Shown in pieces: positions 38,720-53,500 of a stretch of DNA of 64,000 nt. The position numbers and the translations under genes were made by a program. The DNA is from Balanoglossus misakiensis (Eukaryota > Hemichordata). How positions within the stretch are numbered: position 1 is the first letter of the stretch; every line of letters begins with the position of its first letter. The DNA is taken from the NCBI GenBank assembly GCA_040954595.2, contig CM082587.2, positions 5,890,001 to 5,954,000 of the forward strand, read 5' to 3'. The notes under the pieces are model-generated. The model saw only the letters and a program-made list of their open reading frames with translations, made no database searches and was not told where the DNA came from.

Positions 38720-39061
38720 GGCATCTGATTATGGTTGTATCATTGGGAACAGAGGAAACCGAATTTTTCCTATTAGGATGGACATAAGCGAGCCTATTTC
38801 GAATTCGTCTAATAGCTAAATTAGTATGGTGACAACATTTTCCTTCATTTTAAGTTTTTTTTTTTCAAGTATGAGCAAAATAACGGAAAATAATGTTATC
38901 AAAACCATGACCCGTGGAGATGACGTTCTGCTATACCCCGTGGCCGTAGTGTTCATAGGGTACCGTAGAAATCGGTCAATTAGCGCCGCTAACGGCAGAT
39001 TTTGCAATGTTAGCTGTCATTCGGTTAATTATCGATGGTTGTGTCCTGTACCTCCCACTCT

Positions 39062-40410
<1,349 letters not shown>

Positions 40411-43400
40411 CAAATAAAAAAATCGTCATTTTTTGACACAAATCATGGGTTATAGCCCATGAAAATCATCCAAAAATGACAAATTTTCGACTTTCCCGCA
40501 AATCAAAAAATGGTCATTTTTTCACAAAAACCATGGGTTATAGCCCATGAAAATCATCCAGAAATGACAAATTTTCGACTTTCCCGCAAATCGAAAAGTG
40601 GTCATTTTTTCACAAAAACCATGGGTTATAGCCCATGAAAATCGTCCAGAAATGACAAATTTTCGACTTTCCGGCAAATCAAAAAATGGTCATTTTTTCA
40701 CAAAAACCATGGGTTATAGCCCATGAAAATCACCCAGAAATGACAAATTTTCGACTTTCCGGCAAATCAAAAAATGGTCATTTTTTCACAAAAACCATGG
40801 GTTATAGCCCATGAAAATCACCCAGAAATGACAAATTTTCGACTTTCCGGCAAATCAAAAAATGGTCATATTTTCACAAAACCATGGGTTATAGCCCATG
40901 AAAATCACCAGAAATGACAAATTTTCGACTTTCCCGCAAATCAAAAAATGGTCATTTTTTCACAAAAACCATGGGTTGTAGCCCATGAAAAATCACCCAG
41001 AAATGACAAATTTTCGACTTTCCCGCAAATCAAAAAAATGGTCATTTTTTCACAAAAATCATGGGTTATAGCCCATGAAAATCACCCAGAAATGACAAAT
41101 TTTCGACTTTCCCGCAAATCAAAAAATGGTCATTTTTTCACAAAAACCATGGTTATAGCCCATGAAAATCACCCAGAAATGACAAATTTTCGACTTTCCC
41201 GCAAATCAAAAAATGGTCATTTTTCACAAAAACCATGGGTTATAGCCCATGAAAATCACCCAGAAATGACAAATTTTCGACTTTCCCGCAAATCAAAAAA
41301 TGGTCATTTTTTCACAAAAACCATGGGTTATAGCCCATGAAAATCACCCAGAAATGACAAATTTTCGACTTTCCCGCAAATCAAAAAATGGTCATTTTTT
41401 CACAAAAACCATGGGTTATAGCCCATGAAAATCACACCAGAAATGACAAATTTTCGACTTTCCCGCAAATCAAAAATGGTCATTTTTTCACAAAAACCAT
41501 GGGTTATAGCCCATGAAAATCACCCAGAAATGACAAATTTTCGACTTTCCCGCAAATCAAAAAATGGTCATTTTTCACAAAAACTATGGGTTATAGCCCA
41601 TGAAAATCACCCAGAAATGACAAATTTTCGACTTTCCCGCAAATCAAAAAATGGTCATTTTTTCACAAAAACCATGGGTTATAGCCCATGAAAATCACCC
41701 AGAAATGACAAATTTTCGACTTTCCCGCAAATCAAAAAATGGTCATTTTTTCACAAAAACCATGGGTTATAGCCCATGAAAATCACCCAGAAATGACAAA
41801 TTTTCGACTTTCCCGCAAATCAAAAAATGGTCATTTTTTCACAAAAACCATGGGTTATAGCCCATGAAAATCACCCAGAAATGACAAATTTTCGACTTTC
41901 CCGCAAATCAAAAATGGTCATTTTTTCACAAAACCATGGGTTATAGCCCATGAAAATCACCCAGAAATGACAAATTTTCGACTTTCCCGCAAATCAAAAA
42001 ATGGTCATTTTTTCACAAAAACCATGGGTTATAGCCCATGAAAATCACCCAGAAATGACAAATTTTCGACTTTCCCGCAAATCAAAAAATGGTCATTTTT
42101 TCACAAAAACCATGGGTTATAGCCCATGAAAATCACCCAGAAATGACAAATTTTCGACTTTCCCGCAAATCAAAAAATGGTCATTTTTTCACAAAAACCA
42201 TGGGTTATAGCCCATGAAAATCACCCAGAAATGACAAATTTTCGACTTTCCCGCAAATCAAAAAATGGTCATTTTTTCACAAAAACCATGGGTTATAGCC
42301 CATGAAAATCACCCAGAAATGACAAATTTTCGACTTTCCCGCAAATCAAAAAATGGTCATTTTTTCACAAAAACCATGGTTATAGCCCATGAAAATCACC
42401 CAGAAATGACAAATTTTCGACTTTCCCGCAAATCAAAAAATGGTCATTTTTTCACAAAAACCATGGGTTATAGCCCATGAAAATCACCCAGAAATGACAA
42501 ATTTTCGACTTTCCGCAAAATCAAAAAATGGTCATTTTTTCACAAAAACCATGGGTTATAGCCCATGAAAATCACCCAGAAATGACAAATTTTCGACTTT
42601 CCGCAAATCAAAAAATGGTCATTTTTTCACAAAAACATGGGTTTATAGCCCATGAAAATCACCCAGAAATGACAAATTTTCGACTTTCCCGCAAATCAAA
42701 AAATGGTCATTTTTTCACAAAAACCATGGGTTATAGCCCATGAAAATCACCCAGAAATGACAAATTTTCGACTTTCCCGCAAATCAAAAAAATGGTCATT
42801 TTTTCACAAAAACCATGGGTTATAGCCCATGAAAATCACCCAGAAATGACAAATTTTCGACTTTCCCCGCAAATCAAAAAATGGTCATTTTTTCACAAAA
42901 ACCATGGGTTATAGCCCATGAAAATCACCCAGAAATGACAAATTTTCGACTTTCCCGCAAATCAAAAAATGGTCATTTTTTCACAAAAACCATGGGTTAT
43001 AGCCCATGAAAATCACCCAGAAATGACAAATTTTCGACTTTCCCGCAAATCAAAAAATGGTCATTTTTTCACAAAAACCATGGGTTATAGCCCATGAAAA
43101 TCACCCAGAAATGACAAATTTTCGACTTTCCCGCAAATCAAAAAATGGTCATTTTTTCACAAAAACCATGGGTTATAGCCATGAAAATCACCCAGAAATG
43201 ACAAATTTTCGACTTTCCCGCAAATCAAAAAATGGTCATTTTTTCACAAAAACCATGGGTTATAGCCCATGAAAATCACCCAGAAATGACAAATTTTCGA
43301 CTTTCCCGCAAATCAAAAAATGGTCATTTTTTCACAAAAACTATGGGTTATTAGCCCATGAAAATCACCCAGAAATGACAAATTTTCGACTTTCCCGCAA

Positions 43401-46400
43401 AATCAAAAAATGGTCATTTTTTCACAAAAACCATGGGTTATAGCCCATGAAAATCACCCAGAAATGACAAATTTTCGACTTTCCCGCAAATCAAAAAATG
43501 GTCATTTTTCACAAAAACCATGGGTTATAGCCCATGAAAATCACCCAGAAATGACAATTTTCGACTTTCCCGCAAATCAAAAATGGTCATTTTTTCACAA
43601 AAACCTTGGGTTATAGCCCATGAAAATCACCCCAGAAATGACAAATTTTCGACTTTCCCGCAAATCAAAAATGGTCATTTTTTCACAAAAACCATGGGTT
43701 ATAGCCCATGAAAATCACCCAGAAATGACAAATTTTCGACTTTCCCGCAAATCAAAAAATGGTCATTTTTTCACAAAACCATGGGTTATAGCCCATGGAA
43801 AATCACCAGAAATGACAAATTTTCGACTTTCCCGCAAATCAAAAAATGGTCATTTTTTCACAAAAACCATGGGTTATAGCCCATGAAAATCACCCAGAAA
43901 TGACAAATTTTCGACTTTCCCGCAAATCAAAAAATGGTCATTTTTTCACAAAAACCATGGGTTATAGCCCATGAAAATCACCCAGAAATGACAAATTTTC
44001 GACTTTCCCGCAAATCAAAAATGGTCATTTTTTCACAAAAACCATGGGTTATAGCCATGAAAATCACCCAGAAATGACAAATTTTCGACTTTCCCGCAAA
44101 TCAAAAAATGGTCATTTTTTCACAAAAACCTTGGGTTATAGCCCATGAAAATCACCCAGGAAATGACAAATTTTCGACTTTCCCGCAAATCAAAAAATGG
44201 TCATTTTTTCACAAAAACCATGGGTATAGCCCATGAAAATCACCCAGAAATGACAAATTTTCGACTTTCCGCAAATCAAAAAATGGTCATTTTTTCACAA
44301 AAACCATGGGTTATAGCCCATGAAAATCACCCAGAAATGACAAATTTTCGACTTTCCCGCAAATCAAAAAATGGTCATTTTTTCACAAAACCATGGGTTA
44401 TAGCCCATGAAAATCACCCAGAAATGACAAATTTTCGACTTTCCCGCAAATCAAAAAAATGGTCATTTTTTCACAAAAACCATGGGTTATAGCCCATGAA
44501 AATCACCCAGAAATGACAAATTTTCGACTTTCCCGCAAATCAAAAATGGTCATTTTTTCACAAAAACCATGGGTTATAGCCCATGAAAATCACCCAGAAA
44601 TGACAAATTTTCGACTTTCCCGCAAATCAAAAAATGGTCATTTTTTCACAAAAACCATGGGTTATAGCCCATGAAAATCACCCAGAAATGACAAATTTTC
44701 GACTTTCCTGCAAATCAAAAATGGTCATTTTTTCACAAAAACCATGGGTTATAGCCCATGAAAATCACCCAGAAATGACAAATTTTCGACTTTCCCGCAA
44801 ATCAAAAAATGGTCATTTTTTCACAAAAACCATGGGTTATAGCCCATGAAAATCACCCAGAAATGACATATTTTCGACTTTCCCGCAAATCAAAAAATGG
44901 TCATTTTTTCACAAAAACCATGGGTTATAGCCCATGAAAATCACCCAGAAATGACAAATTTTCGACTTTCCCGCAAATCAAAAAATGGTCATTTTTCACA
45001 AAAACCATGGGTTTATAGCCCATGAAAATCACCCAGAAATGACAAATTTTCGACTTTCCCGCAAATCAAAAAATGGTCATTTTTTCACAAAAACCATGGG
45101 TTATAGCCCATGAAAATCACCCAGAAATGACAAATTTTCGACTTTCCCGCAAATCAAAAAATGGTCATTTTTTCACAAAAACCATGGGTTATAGCCCATG
45201 AAAATCACCCAGAAATGACAAATTTTCGACTTTCCCGCAAATCAAAAAATGGTCATTTTTTCACAAAAACCATGGGTTATAGCCCATGAAAATCACCCAG
45301 AAATGACAAATTTCGACTTTCCCGCAAATCAAAAAATGGTCATTTTTTCACAAAAACCATGGGTTATAGCCCATGAAAATCACCCAGAAATGACAAATTT
45401 TCGACTTTCCCGCAAATCAAAAAATGGTCATTTTTTCACAAAAACCATGGGTTATAGCCCATGAAAATCACCCAGAAATGACAAATTTTCGACTTTCCCG
45501 CAAATCAAAAAATGGTCATTTTTTCACAAAAACCATGGGTTATAGCCCATGAAAATCACCCAGAAATGACAAATTTTCGACTTTCCGCAAATCAAAAAAT
45601 GGTCATTTTTTCACAAAAACCATGGGTTATAGCCCATGAAAATCACCCAGAAATGACAAATTTTCGACTTTCCCGCAAATCATAAAAATGGTCATTTTTT
45701 CACAAAAACCATGGGTTATAGCCCATGAAAATCACCCAGAAAATGACAAATTTTCGACTTTCCCGCAAATCAAAAAATGGTCATTTTTTCACAAAAACCA
45801 TGGGTTATAGCCCATGAAAATCACCCAGAAATGACAAATTTTCGACTTTCCCGCAAATCAAAAAATGGTCATTTTTTCACAAAAACCATGGGTTATAAGC
45901 CCATGAAAATCACCCAGAAATGACAAATTTTCGACTTTCCGCAAATCAAAAAATGGTCATTTTTTCACAAAAACCTTGGGTTATAGCCCATGAAAATCAC
46001 CCAGAAATGACAAATTTTGGACTTTCCCGCAAATCAAAAATGGTCATTTTTTCACAAAAACCATGGGTTATAGCCCATGAAAATCACCCAGAAATGACAA
46101 ATTTTCGACTTTCCCGCAAATCAAAAAATGGTCATTTTTTCACAAAAACCATGGGTTATAGCCCATGAAAATCACCCAGAAATGACAAATTTTCGACTTT
46201 CCCGCAAATCAAAAAATGGTAATTTTTTCACAAAAACCATGGGTTATAGCCCATGAAAATCACCCAGAAATGACAAATTTTGGACTTTCCGCAAATCAAA
46301 AAATGGTCATTTTTTCACAAAAACCCATGGGTTATAGCCCATGAAAATCACCCAGAAATGACAAATTTTCGACTTTCCCGCAAATCAAAAAATGGTCATT

Positions 46401-49400
46401 TTTTCACAAAAACCATGGGTTATAGCCCATGAAAATCACCCAGAAATGACAAATTTTCGACTTTCCCGCAAATCAAAAAATGGTCATTATTTCACAAAAA
46501 CCATGGGTTATAGCCATGAAAATCACCCAGAAATGACAAATTTTCGACTTTCCCGCAAATCAAAAAATGGTCATTTTTTCACAAAAACCATGGGTTATAG
46601 CCCATGAAAATCACCCAGAAATGACAAATTTTCGACTTTCCCGCAAATCAAAAAATGGTCATTTTTTCACAAAAACCTTGGTTATAGCCCATGAAAATCA
46701 CCCAGAAATGATAAATTTTCGACTTTCCCGCAAATCAAAAAATGGTCATTTTTTCACAAAAACCATGGGTTATAGCCCATGAAAATCACCCAGAAATGAC
46801 AAATTTTCGACTTTCCCGCAAATCAAAAAAATGGTCATTTTTTCACAAAAACCATGGTTATAGCCCATGAAAATCACCCAGAAATGACAAATTTTCGACT
46901 TTCCCGCAAATCAAAAAATGGTCATTTTTTCACAAAACATGGGTTATAGCCCATGAAAATCACCCAGAAATGACAAATTTTCGACTTTCCCGCAAATCAA
47001 AAAATGGTCATTTTTTCACAAAAACCATGGGTTATAGCCCATGAAAATCACCCAGAAATGACAAATTTTCGACTTTCCCGCAAATCAAAAAATGGTCATT
47101 TTTTCACAAAAACCATGGGTTATAGCCCATGAAAATCACCCAGAAATGACAAATTTTCGACATTCCCGCAAATCAAAAAATGGTCATTTTTTCACAAAAA
47201 CCATGGGTTATAGCCCATGAACATCACCCAGAAATGACAAATTTTCGACTTTCCCGCAAATCAAAAAATGGTCATTTTTCACAAATACCATGGGTTATAG
47301 CCCATGAAAATCACCCAGAAATGACAAATTTTCGACTTTCCGCAAATCAAAAAATGGTCATTTTTTCACAAAAACCATGGGTTATAGCCCATGAAAATCA
47401 CCCAGAAATGACAAATTTTCGACTTTCCCGCAAATCAAAAAATGGTCATTTTTTCACAAAAACCATGGGTTATAGCCCATGAAAATCACCCAGAAATGAC
47501 AAATTTTCGACTTTCCCGCAAATCAAAAAATGGTCATTTTTCACAAAACCATGGGTTATAGCCCATGAAAATCACCAGAAATGACAAATTTTCGACTTTC
47601 CCGCAAATCAAAAATGGTCATTTTTTCACAAAAACCATGGGTTATAGCCCATGAAAATCACCCAGAAATGACAAATTTTCGACTTTCCCGCAAATCAAAA
47701 AATGGTCATTTTTTCACAAAAACCATGGGTTATAGCCCATGAACATCACCCAGAAATGACAAATTTTCGACTTCCCGCAAATCAAAAAATGGTCATTTTT
47801 TCACAAAAACCATGGGTTATAGCCCATGAAAATCACCCAGAAATGACAAATTTTCGACTTTCCCGCTAATCAAAAAATGGTCATTTTTCACAAAAAACCA
47901 TGGGTTATAGCCCATGAAAATCACCCAGAAATGACAAATTTTCGGCTTTCCCGCAAATCAAAAAATTTGTCATTTTTTTCACAAAAACCATGGGTTATAG
48001 CCCATGAAAATCACCCAGAAATGACAAATTTTCGACTTTCCCGCAAATCAAAAAATTGTCATTTTTTCACAAAAACCATGGGTTATAGCCCATGAAAATC
48101 ACCCAGAAATGACAAATTTTCGACTTTCCCGCAAATCAAAAAATGGTCATTTTTTCACAAAAACCATGGGTTATAGCCCATGAAAATCACCCAGAAATGA
48201 CAAATTTTTGACTTTCCCGCAAATCAAAAAATTGTCATTTTTTCACAAAAACCATGGGTTATAGCCCATGAAAATCACCCAGAAATGACAAATTTTCGAC
48301 TTTCCCGCAAATCAAAAAATGGTCATTTTTTCACAAAAACCATGGGTTATAGCCCATGAAAATCACCCAGAAATGACAAATTTTCGACTTTCCCGCAAAT
48401 CAAAAAATGGTCATTTTTTCACAAAAACCATGGGTTATAGCCATGAAAATCACCCAGAAATGACAAATTTTCGACTTTCCCGCAAATCAAAAAATGGTCA
48501 TTTTTTCACAAAAACCATGGGTTATAGCCCATGAAAATCACCCAGAAATGACAAATTTTCGACTTTCCCGCAAATCAAAAAATGGTCATTTTTTCACAAA
48601 AACCATGGGTTATAGCCCATGAAAATCACCCAGAAATGACAAATTTTCGACTTTCCCGCAAATCAAAAAATGGTCATTTTTTCACAAAAACCATGGGTTA
48701 TAGCCCATGAAAATCACCCAGAAATGACAATTTTCGACTTTCCGCAAATCAAAAAATGGTCATTTTTTCACAAAAACCATGGGTTATAGCCCATGAAAAT
48801 CACCCAGAAATGACAAATTTTCGACTTTCCCGCAAATCAAAAAGTGGTCATTTTTTCAGAAAAACCATGGGTTATAGCTCATGAAAATCACCCAGAAATG
48901 ACAAATTTTCGACTTTCCCGCAAATCAAAAAATGGTCATTTTTTCACAAAAACCATGGGTTATAGCCCATGAAAATCACCCAGAAATGACAAATTTTCGA
49001 CTTTCCCGCAAATCAAAAAATGGTCATTTTTCACAAAAACCATGGGTTATAGCCCATGAAAATCACCCAGAAATGACAAATTTTCGACTTTCCCGCAAAT
49101 CAAAAATGGTCATTTTTCACAAAAACCATGGGTTATAGCCCATGAAAATCACCCAGAAATGACAAATTTTCGACTTTCCCGCAAATCAAAAAATGGTCAT
49201 TTTTTCACAAAAACCATGGGTTATAGCCCATGAAAATCACCCAGAAATGACAAATTTTCGACTTTCCCGCAAATCAAAAAATGGTCATTTTTTCACAAAA
49301 ACATGGGTTATAGCCCATGAAAATCACCCAGAAATGACAAATTTTCGACTTTCCCGCAAATCAAAAAATGGTCATTTTTTCACAAAAACCATGGGTTATA

Positions 49401-50576
49401 GCCCATGAAATCACCCAGAAATGACAAATTTTCGACTTTCCGCAAATCAAAAAATGGTCATTTTTCACAAAAACCATGGGTTATAGCCCATGAAAATCAC
49501 CCAGAAATGACAAATTTTCGACTTTCCCGCAAATCAAAAAATGGTCATTTTTTCACAAAAACCATGGGTTATAGCCCATGAAAATCACCCAGAAATGACA
49601 AATTTTCGACTTTCCCGCAAATCAAAAAATGGTCATTTTTTCACAAAAACCATGGGTTATAGCCCATGAAAATCACCCAGAAATGACAAATTTTCGGCTT
49701 TCCCGCAAATCAAAAAATGGTCATTTTTTCACAAAAACCATGGGTTATAGCCCATGAAAATCACCCAGAAATGACAAATTTTCGACTTTCCCGCAAATCA
49801 AAAATGGTCATTTTTTCACAAAAACCATGGGTTATAGCCCATGAAAATCACCCAGAAATGACAAATTTTCGACTTTCCCGCAAATCAAAAAATGGTCATT
49901 TTTTCACAAAAACCATGGGTTATAGCCCATGAAAATCACCCAGAAATGACAAATTTTCGACTTTCCCGCAAATCAAAAAATGGTCATTTTTCACAAAAAC
50001 CATGGGTTATAGCCATGAAAATCACCCAGAAATGACAAATTTTCGACTTTCCCGCAAATCAAAAAATGGTCATTTTTTCACAAAAACCATGGGTTATAGC
50101 CCATGAAAATCACCCAGAAATGACAAATTTTCGACATTCCCGCAAATCAAAAATGGTCATTTTTTCACAAAAACCATGGGTTATAGCCCATGAAAATCAC
50201 CCAGAAATGACAAATTTTCGACTTCCCGCAAATCAAAAATGGTCATTTTTTCACAAAAACCATGGGTTATAGCCCATGAAAATCACCCAGAAATGACAAA
50301 TTTTCGACTTTTCCCGCAAATCAAAAAATGGTCATTTTTTCACAAAAACCATGGGTTATAGCCCATGAAAATCACCCAGAATGACAAACTTTCGACTTTC
50401 CCGCAAATCAAAAATGGTCATTTTTTCACAAAAACCATGGGTTATAGCCCATGAAAATCACCCAGAAATGACAAATTTTCGACTTTCCCGCAAATCAAAA
50501 AATGGTCATTTTTCACAAAACCATGGGTTATAGCCCATGAAAATCACCCAGAAATGACAAATCAAAAAATGGGTTA
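40411..50576 (+). repeat. 88-bp satellite, forward arm (about 115 monomers)
   Basis: Head-to-tail copies of an 88-bp monomer. It contains two dyads: AAAAAATGGTCATTTTTT and CATGGGTTATAGCCCATG, the latter a palindrome with one mismatched pair. These are followed by AAAATCACCCAGAAATGACA and TTTTCGACTTTCCCGCAAAT. The first few monomers are the most diverged (CATCC or CGTCC for CACCC; CCGGC for CCCGC between about 40670 and 40860), as expected at an array edge. Single-base indels in homopolymers are very common in this arm. Open frames through it are not genes: 88 is not divisible by three and a stop occurs in one of the three frames of the unit. Confidence 0.98.
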
Positions 50577-50584
50577 TAACCCAT
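50569..50584. other. Strand-switch point of the satellite
   Basis: The forward arm ends and the reverse arm begins at the perfect palindrome ATGGGTTATAACCCAT. Forward monomers have TTATAG at this place and reverse monomers CTATAA; the hybrid TTATAA puts the switch at the exact dyad centre (50576/50577). Just before it the forward monomer lacks 19 bp, apparently joined through the microhomology CAAAT. Confidence 0.9.
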
Positions 50585-53500
50585 GGTTTTTGTGAAAAAA
50601 TGACCATTTTTGATTTGCGGGAAAGTCGAAAATTTGTCATTTCTGGGTGATTTTCATGGGCTATAACCCATGGTTTTTGTGAAAAATGACCATTTTTTGA
50701 TTTGCGGGAAAGTCGAAAATTTGTCATTTCTGGGTGATTTTCATGGGCTATAACCCATGGTTTTTGTGAAAAAATGACCATTTTTTGATTTGCGGGAAAG
50801 TCGAAAATTTGTCATTTCTGGGTGATTTTCATGGGCTATAACCCATGGTTTTGTGAAAAATGACATTTTTTGATTTGCGGGAAAGTCCAAAATTTGTCAT
50901 TTCTGGGTGATTTTCATGGGCTATAACCCATGTTTTTGTGAAAAATGACCATTTTTTGATTTGCGGGAAAGTCCAAAATTTTCATTTCTGGGTGATTTTC
51001 ATGGGCTATAACCCATGGTTTTTGTGAAAAAATGACCATTTTTGATTTGCGGGAAAGTCCAAAATTTGTCACTTCTGGGTGATTTTCATGGGCTATAACC
51101 CATGGTTTTTGTGAAAAAATGACCATTTTTTGATTTGCGGGAAAGTCCAAAATTTGTCACTTCTGGGTGATTTTCATGGGCTATAACCCATGGTTTTTGT
51201 GAAAAAATGACCATTTTTTGATTTGCGGGAAAGTCGAAAATTTGTCACTTCTGGGTTGATTTTCATGGCTATAACCATGGTTTTTTTGAAAAAATGACCA
51301 TTTTTTGATTTGCGGGAAAGTCGAAAATTTGTCATTTCTGGGTGATTTTCATGGGCTATAACCCATGGTTTTGTGAAAAAATGACCATTTTTGATTTGCG
51401 GGAAAGTCGAAAATTTGTCATTTCTGGATGATTTTCATGGGCTATAACCCATGGTTTTTGTGAAAAAATGACCATTTTTTGATTTGCGGGGAAAGTCGAA
51501 ATTTGTCATTTCTGGGTGATTTTCATGGGCTATAACCCATGGTTTTTGTGAAAAAATGACCCATTTTTGATTGCGGAAAGTCGAAAAATTTGTCATTTCT
51601 GGGTNNNNNNNNNNNNNNNNNNNNNNNNNNNNNNNNNNNNNNNNNNNNNNNNNNNNNNNNNNNNNNNNNNNNNNNNNNNNNNNNNNNNNNNNNNNNNNNN
51701 NNNNGCTATAACCCATGGTTTTTGTGAAAAAATGACCATTTTTTGATTTGCGGGAAAGTCGAAAATTTGTCATTTCTTGGTGATTTTCATGGGCTATAAC
51801 CCATGGTTTTTGTGAAAAAATGACCATTTTTTGATTTGCGGGAAAGTCGAAAATTTGTCATTTCTGGGTGATTTTCATGGGCTATAACCCATGGTTTTTG
51901 TGAAAAAATGACCATTTTTTGATTTGCGGGAAAGTCGAAAATTTGTCATTTCTGGGTGATTTTCATGGGCTATAACCCATGGTTTTTGTGAAAAAATGAC
52001 CATTTTTTGATTTGCGGGAAAGTCGAAAATTTGTCATTTCTGGGTGATTTTCATGGGCTATAACCCATGGTTTTTGTGAAAAAATGACCATTTTTTGATT
52101 TGCGGGAAAGTCGAAAATTTGTCATTTCTGGGTGATTTTCATGGGCTATAACCCATGGTTTTTGTGAAAAAATGACCATTTTTTGATTTGCGGGAAAGTC
52201 GAAAATTTGTCATTTCTGGGTGATTTTCATGGGCTATAACCCATGGTTTTTGTGAAAAAATGACCATTTTTTGATTTGCGGGAAAGTCGAAAATTTGTCA
52301 TTTCTGGGTGATTTTCATGGGCTATAACCCATGGTTTTTGTGAAAAAATGACCATTTTTTGATTTGCGGGAAAGTCGAAAATTTGTCATTTCTGGGTGAT
52401 TTTCATGGGCTATAACCCATGGTTTTTGTGAAAAAATGACCATTTTTTGATTTGCGGGAAAGTCGAAAATTTGTCATTTCTGGGTGATTTTCATGGGCTA
52501 TAACCCATGGTTTTTGTGAAAAAATGACCATTTTTTGATTTGCGGGAAAGTCCAAAATTTGTCATTTCTGGGTGATTTTCATGGGCTATAACCCATGGTT
52601 TTTGTGAAAATATGACCATTTTTTGATTTGCGGGAAAGTCGAAAATTTGTCATTTCTGGGTGATTTTCATGGGCTATAACCCATGGTTTTTGTGAAAAAA
52701 TGACCATTTTTTGATTTGCGGGAAAGTCCAAAATTTGTCATTTCTGGGTGATTTTCATGGGCTATAACCCATGGTTTTTGTGAAAAAATGACCATTTTTT
52801 GATTTGCGGGAAAGTCCAAAATTTGTCATTTCTGGGTGATTTTCATGGGCTATAACCCATGGTTTTTGTGAAAAAATGACCATTTTTTGATTTGCGGGAA
52901 AGTCGAAAATTTGTCATTTCTGGGTGATTTTCATGGGCTATAACCCATGGTTTTTGTGAAAAAATGACCATTTTTTGATTTGCGGGAAAGTCGAAAATTT
53001 GTCATTTCTGGGTGATTTTCATGGGCTATAACCCATGGTTTTTGTGAAAAAATGACCATTTTTTGATTTGCGGGAAGTCGAAAATTTGTCATTTCTGGGT
53101 GATTTTCATGGGCTATAACCCATGTTTTTTGTGAAAAAATGACCATTTTTTGATTTGCGGGAAAGTCGAAAATTTGTCATTTCTGGGTGATTTTCATGGG
53201 CTATAACCCATGGTTTTTGTGAAAAAATGACCATTTTTTGATTTGCGGGAAAGTCGAAAATTTGTCATTTCTGGGTGATTTTCATGGGCTATAACCCATG
53301 GTTTTTGTGAAAAAATGACCATTTTTTGATTTGCGGGAAAGTCGAAAATTTGTCATTTCTGGGTGATTTTCATGGGCTATAACCCATGGTTTTTGTGAAA
53401 AAATGACCATTTTTTGATTTGCGGGAAAGTCGAAAATTTGTCATTTCTGGGTGATTTTCATGGGCTATAACCCATGGTTTTTGTGAAAAAATGACCATTT

